From positions 186,001-250,000 of the forward strand of contig CAVWFQ010000004.1 in NCBI GenBank assembly GCA_963754335.1: a stretch of 64,000 bases of DNA, read 5' to 3'. The notes below the pieces were generated by a model, which had not been told where the DNA came from, made no database searches, and saw only the letters and a list, made by a program, of their open reading frames with translations. The position numbers and the translations under genes are program-made. Source of the stretch: JBBSDP01 sp963754335 (GTDB lineage Bacteria > Planctomycetota > Phycisphaerae > Tepidisphaerales > Tepidisphaeraceae). Positions 33,069-42,866 of this stretch are shown one piece after another (within the stretch, counting starts at the first letter, position 1; the number at the start of each line of letters is the position of its first letter).

Positions 33069-35843
33069 CTACGTTTTCAGCATCTTCCTCAACACGGTGT
33101 GCAGAATTCCCCCATTGCGGTAGTAATCGATCTCCACCGGCGTATCGATCCGGCAGACCGCGGTGAATTCCTGAACCGGACCCTCCTGCGACCGAACGAT
33201 TACCTTGACCTCTTGCATCGGCTTCAGATCGTCGCCGATCTGGATATCGAATGTTCCGGATCCCGTCAGACCGAGGCTCGACCGGTTTTGCCCCTTCTGA
33301 AATTGCAGCGGCAATACACCCATTCCGACCAGATTGCTGCGATGAATTCGTTCATAACTCTCGGCGATCACCGCTTTCACGCCAAGCAGATAGACTCCCT
33401 TGGCGGCCCAGTCGCGGCTTGAGCCCATGCCGTAGTCCTTCCCCGCCAGCACAATCAGAGGAATTCCCTCCTTCTGGTATCGCATCGAGGCATCGTAAAT
33501 GCTCGTCACTTCTCCGGTTGGGAGATATCGGGTGACGCCCCCTTCGGTTCCGGGGGCGAGCTGATTCTTCAGGCGGATGTTGGCAAAAGTTCCGCGGGTC
33601 ATCACGCGGTCGTTGCCGCGACGGGAGCCGTAGCTGTTGAAATCAATCGGCCCGACGCCGTGATCCATCAGGAATTTGCCGGCCGGACCGTCCTTCTTGA
33701 TCGAGCCGGCTGGCGAGATATGGTCCGTCGTGACCGAATCCCCGACCATCACCAGGACTCGCGCGTTGCGGATCGCCTGGATCGGAAGCGGCTCCGGCGT
33801 TAGATTCGTAAAGAACGGCGGTTCCTGGATATAGGTGCTCTTCTCATCCCATTGAAACAGTTCGCCGCCTTTGACGGGAATCGCGTTCCATTGCTCGTTT
33901 CGGTTGGCCACATCGGTGTACTGTTTGATAAACATTTCAGGGCCAAGGCAACTCGCGACCACATCGCTCACTTCTTTCTGAGTTGGCCAGATATCGCGGA
34001 GATAAATCTGCTCGCCTTTCGAGTTCTTCCCGACCGGCTCATCCATCAGATTGACGTCAACCGAGCCCGCCAGTGCAAATGCGACTACAAGCGGTGGGCT
34101 GGCAAGATAGTTCGCCTTTACGTGGGGATTGATGCGTCCTTCAAAGTTGCGGTTTCCGGACAAGACCGCCGCTACGACGAGATCGTTCCGCTCGACAGCG
34201 CTGGCGATTGCTTCCGGAAGCGGGCCGCTGTTTCCGATACAGGTGGTGCAGCCGTATCCGACGGTATTGAAACCGAGCTGATCGAGGTAAGTCGTCAGAC
34301 CGGCCTTGTCGAAATAATCGGTGACGACGCGGCTTCCCGGCGCGAGACTTGTCTTGACGTAAGGCGGCACTTTCAAGCCTCGCTCGACGGCTTTCTTGGC
34401 CACCAGTCCCGCGGCAATCATGACCGAGGGATTGCTGGTGTTGGTGCAGCTCGTGATGGCGGCAATGGTCACGTCGCCGTGCATCAGCTTCACCCATTGG
34501 TCGTCGACGGCAACGTACGCCGAATCCTTTTTGGTGTCCGCTTTGAGATGCTCGGTCGTCGCGGCTTCCCGCTCATCCCCGTATTGCAAAGTCGGAGCGA
34601 CGGGTCCTTCGGCTGACCAGCGATCCAGCCGCGGCGTCACCGACTCACCCACATCTTTCTTGAACACGTCAACCAACGCGGATCGGAACGATTGCTTAAC
34701 GCTGCGCAGCTCGACGCGATCTTGCGGCCGTCGCGGGCCGGCGACGCTTGGCATCACCGTCCGCAAATCCAGCTCGAGCACTTCCGTGAATTTTGGCTCC
34801 GATCCGCTATCTCGCCACAACCCCTGTTCCTTGCAATACCGTTCGACCAGGTCGATCTGCTTTTCGTCCCTTCCAGTCAGGCGCAAGTAAGTCAGCGTCT
34901 GGTCGTCGACGGGAAAGAATCCCATGGTCGCGCCGTATTCCGGCGCCATGTTGGCGATGGTCGCTCGATCGGCCACGCTCATGCTGGCCAGGCCGTCACC
35001 GTAAAATTCGACAAACTTCTCAACGACGCCATGCGATCGAAGAATCTGCGTGATGACCAGCACCAGATCGGTGGCGGTCGAGCCTTCCGGCAATTCACCT
35101 TTGAGCTTGAATCCGACCACCTGGGGCGTAACCATGAAAATGGGCTGGCCCAGCATGCAGGCTTCAGCCTCGATACCCCCGACTCCCCAGCCAACCACGC
35201 CCAGACCGTTGATCATCGTTGTATGGCTGTCGGTGCCGACAAGACTATCGGGGAAGGCAATGCCGTCCTTCACCATCACCACCTTGGCCAGATATTCGAG
35301 ATTCACCTGATGAACAATCCCCATGGCGGGGGGAACGACGCTGAAATTGCGAAATGCCTTTTGTCCCCATTTCAGAAATTCGTAGCGTTCCCCATTGCGC
35401 TCGAATTCCTTTTCTGAGTTATGCAGCAATGCCAGCGAGTTGCCGTAGTCGTCCACCTGCACGGAGTGATCGATCACCAGATCGACGGGCACGAGCGGGT
35501 TGATGCGCTGCGGATCCCCTCCCGCGCGGCTCATGGCCGAGCGCATGGCCGCCAGATCGACTACGGCGGGCACGCCGGTAAAGTCCTGCAACACCACGCG
35601 TGCCGGCTTAAAGGGAAGCTCTGCCTGCGAAACACGATCGGGGCTCCACGCCGCCAGACCACGCACGTCCTTTTCGGTGACCTGAAAGTTGTCGAGATTG
35701 CGCAGGCAGCTTTCCAGCAACACTTTGATCGAGAAGGGGAGATGATGCGTGTCGCCCAGTCGATCGAGACGGTAAATGCGGAGGGCACCCGCTTTGGTCG
35801 ACAGGGTGGCGGGGGAGCCGAATGGATTGGGAGTAGTGGCCAT
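33069..35843 (-). CDS. acnA: Aconitate hydratase AcnA
   Basis: This intact 924-residue enzyme is close to the usual 890-910. The [4Fe-4S] ligands are visible: a Cys in AITSCTNTSNPSVMI and a CxxC in YGCTTCIGNSGPL. Active-site and substrate motifs include GTDSHTTMINGLGVVGWGVG, SLAPGSRVVTDYF, NRNFEGRINP and GSSRDWAAKG. The C-terminal swivel domain begins around residue 700. It isomerises citrate and isocitrate in the TCA cycle. The stop is 100 bases from the ahcY stop, with which it converges. It is divergent from bpt. Bacterial AcnA enzymes can bind RNA when iron-poor; nothing in the sequence shows that here. Confidence 0.98.
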   Translation of the reverse strand: MATTPNPFGSPATLSTKAGALRIYRLDRLGDTHHLPFSIKVLLESCLRNLDNFQVTEKDVRGLAAWSPDRVSQAELPFKPARVVLQDFTGVPAVVDLAAMRSAMSRAGGDPQRINPLVPVDLVIDHSVQVDDYGNSLALLHNSEKEFERNGERYEFLKWGQKAFRNFSVVPPAMGIVHQVNLEYLAKVVMVKDGIAFPDSLVGTDSHTTMINGLGVVGWGVGGIEAEACMLGQPIFMVTPQVVGFKLKGELPEGSTATDLVLVITQILRSHGVVEKFVEFYGDGLASMSVADRATIANMAPEYGATMGFFPVDDQTLTYLRLTGRDEKQIDLVERYCKEQGLWRDSGSEPKFTEVLELDLRTVMPSVAGPRRPQDRVELRSVKQSFRSALVDVFKKDVGESVTPRLDRWSAEGPVAPTLQYGDEREAATTEHLKADTKKDSAYVAVDDQWVKLMHGDVTIAAITSCTNTSNPSVMIAAGLVAKKAVERGLKVPPYVKTSLAPGSRVVTDYFDKAGLTTYLDQLGFNTVGYGCTTCIGNSGPLPEAIASAVERNDLVVAAVLSGNRNFEGRINPHVKANYLASPPLVVAFALAGSVDVNLMDEPVGKNSKGEQIYLRDIWPTQKEVSDVVASCLGPEMFIKQYTDVANRNEQWNAIPVKGGELFQWDEKSTYIQEPPFFTNLTPEPLPIQAIRNARVLVMVGDSVTTDHISPAGSIKKDGPAGKFLMDHGVGPIDFNSYGSRRGNDRVMTRGTFANIRLKNQLAPGTEGGVTRYLPTGEVTSIYDASMRYQKEGIPLIVLAGKDYGMGSSRDWAAKGVYLLGVKAVIAESYERIHRSNLVGMGVLPLQFQKGQNRSSLGLTGSGTFDIQIGDDLKPMQEVKVIVRSQEGPVQEFTAVCRIDTPVEIDYYRNGGILHTVLRKMLKT

Positions 35844-35975
35844 GGTCGAATCTTTTTCAGGGTAACGTTGAATGTGTCGCGCGGAGAAGGTTCATTGCCG
35901 GGCTACGGGGCGGATTCTATGCGCGCCCTATCAGCCCCACAAGACACGTCCGCGCACACAGAATTGTGATAATCT

Positions 35976-36710
35976 TTGATTGTGCAACGCTTCTCTTACT
36001 ATCCGGCAATTCCGCCGCCGGTGGATATCCGGCTGTTTACGGATCCGGAGCATCCTTGTCCGTATCTTCCAGATCACGATTCCCAGTCTCGCGCATTCTG
36101 GGCGGATCGAATAACGCCGGCGATGTATGAGCAGTTCATGAACGCTGGCTTTCGCCGCAGCGGAAAAATCGTTTATCAACCGGTTTGCCTCGGCTGTCGT
36201 GCCTGCCAGCCGATTCGCGTGCCGGTTTCGCTTTTTCATCCCAATAAGGCTCAACGCCGTTCTCGAAGGCGCAACCGTGATTTGACCGTTACTTCCGCCG
36301 TCCCCAAAGCGACGGACGAAAAATTTGAACTCTACCGCCGATATATCCGCGATTGGCACGGCGGATCGATGGACCATGATCGCGACGGCTTCGAACGCTT
36401 TTTGTACGAATCGCCGGTGGACTCATTGGAGTTTTGCTATCGCGATCCGAATGGCCGCCTCTTGGCCGTAGGGATCTGTGACGTGGGACCGGAATCGCTG
36501 AGCAGTGTCTACTTTTATTTCGATCCAATTGATGCCTCCCGGGGACTTGGGACGTACGGCGTGCTTTACGAGATCGAGCACGCAGCGAAACGCAATTTGC
36601 CATATTACTATCTGGGGTACTGGGTGGCGCAATGCGGGACGATGGAATATAAGGCCACGTTTCGTCCGAATGAGCTTCTGTCTCACGATCAAGTCTGGCG
36701 TCCGGGGTGA
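35976..36710 (+). CDS. bpt: Aspartate/glutamate leucyltransferase (arginyltransferase family)
   Basis: The 244-residue protein matches the Bpt/ATE family. It has an N-terminal RFSYYPAIPPPVDIRLFTDP, the paired cysteines CLGCRACQPIRVPV, and the FDRSRRRNRD-like basic stretch (RRSRRRNRDL). The conserved acyl-transfer fold follows (DWHGGSMDHDRDGFERFLYE, VYFYFDPIDASRGLGTYGVL, YYLGYWVAQCGTMEYKATFRP). It attaches Leu from Leu-tRNA to N-terminal Asp or Glu and marks proteins for ClpS/ClpAP degradation. The start is TTG 35976 or, more probably, GTG 35982; no ATG or strong ribosome site is seen. Homologues usually begin a few residues before RF. Confidence 0.93.
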   Translation: MIVQRFSYYPAIPPPVDIRLFTDPEHPCPYLPDHDSQSRAFWADRITPAMYEQFMNAGFRRSGKIVYQPVCLGCRACQPIRVPVSLFHPNKAQRRSRRRNRDLTVTSAVPKATDEKFELYRRYIRDWHGGSMDHDRDGFERFLYESPVDSLEFCYRDPNGRLLAVGICDVGPESLSSVYFYFDPIDASRGLGTYGVLYEIEHAAKRNLPYYYLGYWVAQCGTMEYKATFRPNELLSHDQVWRPG

Positions 36711-36843
36711 ATCCAAAATTCGAGGACCGTGAATTCTTACGGCACTTCGGTTTTGAACATAGAAATCAAAAATCAGTGCGTGAATGGAAAATCTTTCTTG
36801 ATTCAGGCATCACATTGTCATAATGACCTGATATTGTATCTGC

Positions 36844-37262
36844 ATGTCTGACTCTGCAATGTCTGATGCAACACCCATTCCGGAGCCGCTCGCTCAACCG
36901 GGCGCTAAACGTCTTCGAATCCTGATCGTCGAGGACCACACGCCGACGCGCATGGCGATGAGTCGGCTGGTCCGTCAGGCCGGCGAGACGTGACCACCGT
37001 GCGCGACGGGGAAGAAGCGCTCGGCTATCTGCTTACGCAGTTTTTCGATGTGTTGCTCACTGATTTGCGCATGCCCAAGATGGACGGCTTCGAATTGCTG
37101 AACCAATGCCAGACCCTGCCGGAACGACACCGCCCGCGCCGAGTCATCGCCATCAGCGGCGAATATGAAGCCAGCGCGCTGCATGGCAAGCCGGTGCAGT
37201 TCCTCGCCAAACCGTTCAATATCGACAGCCTTCTCGCAATGCTCAGCGGCAAACCGAACTGA
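36844..37262 (+). CDS. Single-domain response regulator (CheY-like), frameshifted
   Basis: ATG 36844 begins MSDSAMSDATPIPEPLAQPG, then the receiver strand LRILIVEDHTPTRMAMSRLV up to RQAGET and a stop. A second frame continues VTTVRDGEEALGYLLTQFFD, with VLLTDLRMPKMDG holding the phospho-acceptor Asp, and ends with FLAKPFNIDSLLAML holding the conserved Lys. The break is at 36982-36990, where GC(G)GAC or similar has lost two bases or gained one. The product of about 138 residues has no output domain, so it would signal through protein contact. No kinase gene is adjacent. Confidence 0.85.
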
Positions 37263-37370
37263 CGGAAATCTAAATGAGCTTGCGCGAGTACACGCAAGCA
37301 CGGAAGTGACGCTGCCCTACGGAACAGCCGCTAAAAGCTAATTCGATGGCGCATGTTCGCGCTGGGTCAT

Positions 37371-38210
37371 TTACTCGAAAATTTTACTGAGAAACCGAAA
37401 GCTCTTATCCGCCGCCTCCTGAGGCTGCGCGGTGTGCGTGTAGAGTTCGACCGTTAGGAAACGATCATAGTGAATTCGATTTAATGCCTCGGCGAGCGCC
37501 TTCCAATCGAGCGTTCCCTCGCCGGGAATCAGGTGATAATGCTTGCGGCCCGGAATATCCTCCACGTGCAGATTCCAGATTCGACCGTTTAACAGCTCGA
37601 CCGCTTCAGGGATCGACTCGCCGATCACCTGGCTGTGTCCGACATCGAGATTCGCGCCGAGCCGCGGGTGACCGAGGCGGGCAATCCACTCGCGCAACTC
37701 CGCCACATATTCCAGGAACAGTCCCGGCTCGCATTCGATTCCGACATCAATGCCAAGCTGATCGGCCCGATCGAGAATCGGCCGAATCGATTCAGCGAAT
37801 TGCCGCGCCGCCGGAATGGGCGGCATCCCGCCGAGCATGCGCCCGCTGGTGATGCTGACGTTGGCGGCTCCAAGGTCTTTGGCGAACTGAAGCGTTCGCA
37901 CGATCATTTCCGAGCGGTCGGCACGATGACGCGGATTGGGACTGATCAGGCTCGGCTCGAAATACGGCTCGGCCGGAGCGTCCTTCCAGTAGCCGAATGA
38001 GCAATTGCAATTGATGTTGCTGACGGCCAGGTCGAGAGATTCAAGTTCGCGGGCAATTTGCGAGGTCAGCTCCGGAGTAATTGAGGGAGGGTACGCATGC
38101 GGAACATCAGCGAGGATTTCGACTCCCTCGAATCCCGCAGACTTGATCCCGCGCAACGCCTCGATTACGCCAAAACGAGTAAAGGCGTTTGTTGAAAACG
38201 CAAGCTTCAT
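37371..38210 (-). CDS. Sugar phosphate isomerase/epimerase (xylose isomerase-like TIM barrel)
   Basis: The 279-residue protein starts at ATG 38210 (MKLAFSTNAFTRFGVIEALR). It has the AP-endonuclease-2/xylose-isomerase TIM-barrel pattern. Metal-ligand positions include the Glu of FEGVEILADVPHAYPP, DVGIECEPG, NLDVGHSQVIGE, and WNLHVEDIPGRKHYHLIPGE with its His and Asp. A final Glu is in FLTVELYTHT. Members interconvert keto sugars or inositol derivatives using a divalent metal. EboC/hydroxypyruvate-isomerase-like homologues act on small polyols and ketones, so the substrate is not determined. It stands alone, upstream of a repeat and sodC. Confidence 0.9.
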   Translation of the reverse strand: MKLAFSTNAFTRFGVIEALRGIKSAGFEGVEILADVPHAYPPSITPELTSQIARELESLDLAVSNINCNCSFGYWKDAPAEPYFEPSLISPNPRHRADRSEMIVRTLQFAKDLGAANVSITSGRMLGGMPPIPAARQFAESIRPILDRADQLGIDVGIECEPGLFLEYVAELREWIARLGHPRLGANLDVGHSQVIGESIPEAVELLNGRIWNLHVEDIPGRKHYHLIPGEGTLDWKALAEALNRIHYDRFLTVELYTHTAQPQEAADKSFRFLSKIFE

Positions 38211-38264
38211 ATGGAAGTTGAGTTTGGCGGCGCGCCGCGTCGAAGGCAAGCGAGAGGGAATTAA

Positions 38265-38388
38265 ACCAACCGCGAAGTCGCGAAAGGCGCGAAGTCAGAC
38301 GCGAAGGAATGCCAGAGAGCGGTGATCGCTCCGCACTAACCCTCTTCTTCGCGTTTTGCTTCGCGCTCTTCGTGCCTTCGCGATTGGT
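38265..38388 (+). repeat. Imperfect inverted repeat (CGCGAAG-rich), family E
   Basis: The left arm ACCAACCGCGAAGTCGCGAA (38265 on) and the right arm ending CCTTCGCGATTGGT (38388) pair over about 44 bases with mismatches. Both arms are built from repeated GCGAAG / CTTCGC units. It fills the gap between the isomerase start and the sodC 3' end. No coding signal is present. Confidence 0.65.
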
Positions 38389-38446
38389 CTTTCATTTTCT
38401 CATTGCGAAGAGCAGATCGAAAAAACGGGTCGATCGTGCGACCGGT

Positions 38447-39031
38447 TTATTTCTCTGCCGCCTTCGCCGCCTCGATGACGCCACCGGCGATGCGCGCCGG
38501 AATTGCCGGAGGGATCGGTCTTCAGATCGTCGGCCTTGGCGTGGATGATGACCGAATGGCCGATCACGCCATTTTTTTCGCCGCTGATCGAAAGCCCCGC
38601 CACGGTTACTTCCAGGTGGGCATGGCCCTTATCATCGGCGGTGAGATTGCCGAGATCGCCGGCGTGATGCTCGGCGGAATCCGGGCCGCCATGGTGATGG
38701 CCGTCGGGGTTGAAATGTCCGCCGGCGCTGCTCAGGTCGGGGCGCTGAGGTCTGGTTTAGCGTGAATGTGAAAACCATGGTCTCCCGGCGTCAGGCCGTC
38801 AATGTCCGCGACGACCTTCACCTTGTCCCCGTCCTCAGTGAACGTCACCGTTCCGCTGATCTCGGATTTGACATTCCCGGCGTTGTGAATTGTCGCAGTC
38901 GCACTTGCTGCAGTGGCCGCAAGCGCGACGGGCGGAGCCGTCGTGGCCGCGGCATCGTGAGAGGCGGCGGCGCAGAATCCTGCCAGCAGACCGATCAGGG
39001 CAACGGTATAAGACATCGTTCGATCTCGCAT
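38447..39031 (-). CDS. sodC: Cu/Zn superoxide dismutase, exported, with two frameshifts
   Basis: ATG 39031 has GGAGG 5 bases upstream. The N-terminus MRDRTMSYTVALIGLLAGFC is a signal peptide. The first frame ends at LTPGDHGFHIHAKPDLSAPT*. Adding one base near 38737-38742 gives DLSSAGGHFNPDGHHHGGPD and DLGNLTADDKGHAHLEVTVA, then GHSVIIHAKADDLKTDPSGN. A second shift near 38489-38495 leads to RIAGGVIEAAKAAEK* with TAA at 38447-38449. Copper and zinc ligands (HGFHIH, the His-rich loop, GHSVIIH) and the Arg near the active site are all present once the frames are joined. It dismutates superoxide in the periplasm. Confidence 0.9.
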
Positions 39032-39120
39032 CGAAACCTCCGGAAGTGAAAGTTGTTAGTAATTCGTTTCGTCCAGAAGAAACATGATACCGCGCTGCGG
39101 GTCAGTTCCGGAAATCGGCG

Positions 39121-39296
39121 GCAGTTCTTTCCCCCTCTCCCGGTACTCTGGGAGAAGCGAGCGGATCGGGCGACTGCCCGCGAGCGGGTTGGGGTGAGGG
39201 TCGTCCACATCGCGCGTCGAAAACCCTCACCCCGCGCCCTCTCCGGCGGTACCGGGCGAGGGCGAGATTTTCGGACCGCCGAATCTGTCACGCGCC
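39121..39296 (+). repeat. Inverted-repeat element, family A (copy 2)
   Basis: It carries CCCCTCTCCCGGTACTCTGG on the left and CCCTCTCCGGCGGTACCGGG on the right. Inner arms are GGGTTGGGGTGAGGGTCGTC and its complement ending ACCCTCACCCC. The right terminus GGACCGCCGAATCTGTCACG matches the other copies; the left terminus is degraded. It lies upstream of sodC. Bases 39297-39506 downstream contain nothing I can assign. Confidence 0.75.
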
Positions 39297-39506
39297 CATG
39301 ATGCGGACTATTGTCGCGACAATGGCGTCGGGGCACCTCATGAATTAACGTGTCCCGGCCGCAGGCGACGGGGCGGGCCGTTGCCCAAGCTTCTTGAGGT
39401 TATCGCACATTCAGTGAAGATCCAGGCAACCAATCAAGTCGCGACGCTTCAGCCTCCATCCGTCGCCCTTCCGGGCCGGCCGAGCCTCGTGCCGGCCGCA
39501 CCCCCG

Positions 39507-41286
39507 ATGCTGTCCATCTCGGCGAGCATCGCCGCGCTGTTGCTGCTCTTTCTGGCCTACCGCATTGGCTGGGACATGCCGGCCCGATATCACGTTTACA
39601 ATTTTCATCCGCACGCAGCGCCTGATCGCTGTGGCGGTAGCGTTCGGCGCAATGTTGTTCGATCCGCTGCGAAAGCGAATTCTCCAGTTCTTCGAGTCTG
39701 CCCGGCGTCCTTCATGCGCACCGCCTGGGTCATCGCCGGGTTGGCGTCGCTCATCTCCGGCGTCTATCTCTACGCGACGGCGCGCCGGCAGGGGACGGAA
39801 TTCATTCTCTATTTTCACGATGAACACAGCTTCATGCTGCAATTGCGGGCCCTGGCGAGCGGCCGGCTCTGGCTTCCGCCGATCCCAGCGCCGCTACGCG
39901 ATTTTGTCGAGAGCTTTAACATGCTGGTCTATCCGAAATACGGATCGATCTATTTTCCGGGTACCGCATTGCTCTATGCGCCTTTCATTGCCGTCGGTCT
40001 CCCCTGGTGGTTTGGGCCGCTGGTGACGATGTCGCTCGCGATCGGATTTTTCTACCTGCTCGTAACGCAAATGATCGACGGCGTCGCCGGCCTGCTGGCG
40101 ATCCTGATCATGCTCGCCTGCCCGCAGATTCGCGTCGAATCGCTCATGGTTCTTTCGCAGCCGGCGCAAATCCTTTTTGAAATCCTCCTGATGCTTGCGT
40201 ATGTCGCCTGGCGGCGCGACCAGGCGTTTCGCTGGGCGGTGGCGATCGGTTTCTTTGCCGGCGGGGCGGGCACGATCCGTCCCGCCGACTGCGCTCTGCC
40301 TGGTCGTTCCGATCGGGATCGCCATGCTGCTCGATCTGCGCGGCCCTGAACTGCGTCGCGCGATCGTCACTTTTATCGTTGTCGGACTGTCCGCCTCCCC
40401 ATTTCTTGCACTCCAAGCCTGGCAGAATGTCGGAATGACCGGGAGATTGAGCGAATTCCCCAGCGACTATTACGTCGAGCGGACTTACCCCGCTTCGATG
40501 ATGGGGTTCCACCCCATCGACTGGGCCCGCGTGCCCGTTCCCGCATTGCTTGAAAAGCGCGCCAGCAACGAAATGTTCGTCAATGGCGAATATGCGCGAC
40601 ACACGCCCGCCAACATCTGGAGTGAATGGCGCAATCTTCGGCTGCACTTCACCGTGCTCGGCATTACTTCCAATCTGATCCTTCTGCTGCTTTTGCCGCT
40701 GGGGTTGCTGGGGCTCGTCAACCGGCCGCGAATTGTCTTCATCGCCTCGATGTTCCTCTTTTTTGCCTTTTACTCCACTTACGTTTTTTATTTCGTTCAT
40801 TACGCGGTGACCATCGTTCCCATGGTCGTTTTTCTGACGCTGCTGGGCGGCGAAACACTGGCCCGGCTGTTCCCGGCCGATTGGAGAAGCGGGGCGTGGG
40901 CGGTGTTTTCGGCGGGAATCTCGCTCGCCGCCATCGCCGCATTGCCCGAGTTCAATCCAGATCAGCACGACGGTTATCGCACGCAGGAGCTGAGCCAAGT
41001 TGAGCACACCCTCGCGAGACTGCCGGCGGCCGAGCGGTCCGTCGTCCTCTTTCGCTTCGCTCCAGGCTGCGACCCCGGCGAGGACCCGGTCTACAACACT
41101 GACACGGCTTGGCCGGAAGATTCGCGACTTCTCCGATGCCATGACCTGGGCGATTCACGCGACCGCGAACTCTTCAATTACCTCGCGGCCCACAATCAGG
41201 CCGACCGCATTGCTTACCGATACGATCGCGGATCCAGAAAGCTCATCCGGCTCGGGGCTATTCGCGACCTGACAAACCGATCGTGA
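39507..41286 (+). CDS. GT-C-like polytopic membrane glycosyltransferase, several frameshifts
   Basis: The coding signal runs through at least three shifts, near 39590-39610, 39690-39715 and 40250-40290. It gives about 590 residues with ten or more membrane helices. The first luminal loop reads ILYFHDEHSFMLQLRALASG, with the acidic D-E pair expected in GT-C enzymes. FNMLVYPKYGSIYFPGTALL and a GWAAIVRPPTALCLVVPIG-type helix (rejoined frames) follow. The C-terminal 130 residues are soluble. GT-C enzymes use polyprenyl-phosphate sugars; the DPM1-like GT2 at 27.4 kb could supply one. ATG 39507 is the best start in frame, but TTG 39381 cannot be excluded. The exact family (GT39/GT83-like) is not certain. 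Confidence 0.75.
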
Positions 41287-42007
41287 TCGCTCGCCCCTTT
41301 GCCGCGCCCCGGCTGCCAGTCCGACAAACTCGGGATTCACCGCGGAGACACAGAAGACGCACATGCACAACAGAGGGGCATTGAGTGAACAAACCGATTT
41401 CGCCATAGAGTGCTCCCGCGTCACACAATCTGCGGAAAAGTAACGGTTTTAGAGGGTCTTTCTTAGCCAGATCGCCGGAATTCAATCAACGCATTCGACA
41501 AGATTGAGCGGTGGGGCGGGACTGACCCCAATGGTCTCACGCAGAGCCGCCAAGGCGCGGAGAGGAAAAGTCCGTTCACCTCGCGATAGCCGCAAGTCAC
41601 ACGCATCATGACTGATGGGAGCCACCTCTGCGTCTTTTGCGCCTCCCCGTGAGCAATATTCGTCTCCTTCGAATTGTGCAGAATGTTCCACAATGTTGCA
41701 CGAAATGGACCTTTTTTGTCATTATATTGCTAACAAACACTTCTCATCTACCTATAAGGTCAGCCGCCTGTGCCCATTTTGCGAATTTGTTGCCGTCGCC
41801 GATCCACATCTTCAGGCCAGCGGTGAAGTTAAAAAAATAAAAATAGGTGTGACGATCATCGCCGCGATGCGGAGGGCGCTGCAGACTTTCGTGCAGCGGG
41901 GTTAGACCCAGCGAAGAGAGAGCCGTAATTGGAACCCGCGATGCGAGTGCGGCGTGAAACCGTTTGCGGCGTTGGGTCACTGCTTACCGGCAAAATTTTC
42001 CAGGCCA
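41287..42007. other. Long intergenic region with one repeat, no confident gene
   Basis: These 721 bases hold an imperfect inverted repeat at 41533-41653 and then an AT-rich tract (about 41680-41860, with GTTAAAAAAATAAAAATAGG). The tract differs clearly in composition from the rest of the window and could hold promoters. Short open frames on both strands lack ribosome sites and protein-like composition. No T-tract hairpin follows the GT-C gene. Confidence 0.5.
41533..41653 (+). repeat. Imperfect inverted repeat, family F
   Basis: The left arm GGTCTCACGCAGAGCCGCCA and following bases pair with the right arm ending GCGCCTCCCCGTGAG, about 30 bases each with several mismatches. The ACGCAGAG / CTCTGCGT type of arm is a simple dispersed repeat style; no internal gene is seen. 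Confidence 0.6.
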
Positions 42008-42202
42008 TCAAGGATGATCGTGATCATGATCATGGTCATCGTGATCATGGTCATGGTCGTGATCATGCCAATGGTCATCATCGTGGTGACCGTGCCAGCA
42101 GCCGGTCACCCCGGCGAATAAGCCGGCGGTAATCGCCGCGGCCAAAAACAGGCGTGCGAATCGAATGGGGCCAATGAGAGAAGTCAACGATTTCATCATC
42201 AA
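42008..42202 (-). CDS. Small His/Asp-rich lipoprotein
   Basis: The 64-residue product starts at the ATG triplet at 42202 (MMMKSLTSLIG) with AAGGATTG upstream. A signal peptide (ARLFLAAAITAGLFAG) ends in a lipobox VTGC, so it should be acylated on Cys and tethered to a membrane. The mature part is almost pure His and Asp (HGHHDDDHWHDHDHDHDHDD). This is an obvious divalent-metal (Zn, Ni, Cu) binding tail, but also low-complexity DNA of alternating GATCAT units. It points away from the following operon. Function is inferred only from composition. Confidence 0.72.
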   Translation of the reverse strand: MMMKSLTSLIGPIRFARLFLAAAITAGLFAGVTGCWHGHHDDDHWHDHDHDHDHDDHDHDHDHP

Positions 42203-42349
42203 TCCTTTCCTTCAAAATGCAGCAATACGAGTTGCGAAGTGCGTGCCGGGCTGGAAAACAAAGATAGAATTTGTTGGCTGGGATGGCGTGATGAGCGATT
42301 CCCAGCTCGCCCAGACCCTCTCCCGACGAGGCTGGGGAACGGGGCGTTC

Positions 42350-42757
42350 CTATCCACCGACTGTTTCAAAGTGGCCGGCGCAGACGAGCTGTTGGTGCGT
42401 CACCAGGTCGAAATGGCCCGGCTCGACACACACGCTTTCATGGAAGACGCGGCGGCCGCGGAAAATGTCGCGGACTTCGTACCGATCCGGCGTCCAGACG
42501 CGCTCTGTTACCGTCTGATAGACCGGAGCAACCCAGACCTGCGTGGGCGGAGCGACGCAGACCGGCGCGGGCGTCACGACGACCGGAAGTCCAACCCGAA
42601 CGTCAACGCATCCGACGTCCACGCGCAGATGCGGCCGGTCGTGATGATGCGCCTGGGCGGCGGCCGGAACCGATCCGACTGCGCCGATGGCCAGCGCGGC
42701 TTTCATTGCAGTGGGGGCAACGCATTTCCTGATCAGTCCTGTCAGAATCGCTTTCAT
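42350..42757 (-). CDS. Small exported protein of unknown function
   Basis: The 135-residue product starts at ATG 42757 with CAGGAGAC upstream. The signal peptide covers about residues 1-36 (ending VPAAAQA). The mature part has HHHDRPHLRVDVGCVDVRVG and a Val/Pro-rich stretch (LPVVVTPAPVCVAPPTQVWV). REVWxPxxY-like units follow (QTVTERVWTPDRYEVRDIFR), then a His-containing end (CVEPGHFDLVTHQQL). Planctomycete genomes hold many similar secreted Y-x-x-R-x-V-W proteins without known role. Four Cys residues may form disulphides. It is read divergently from the asparagine-synthetase-like operon. Confidence 0.75.
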   Translation of the reverse strand: MKAILTGLIRKCVAPTAMKAALAIGAVGSVPAAAQAHHHDRPHLRVDVGCVDVRVGLPVVVTPAPVCVAPPTQVWVAPVYQTVTERVWTPDRYEVRDIFRGRRVFHESVCVEPGHFDLVTHQQLVCAGHFETVGG

Positions 42758-42866
42758 GGCAGTCTCCTGAAAAATTTCCTTCGTACTGGAGATTGGACAC
42801 GTGCCCGATTCCGAGGTTGGCTCAGCCGTTCGGCATAGGTATAAACTTGGGGCTCAAAATCACCCC

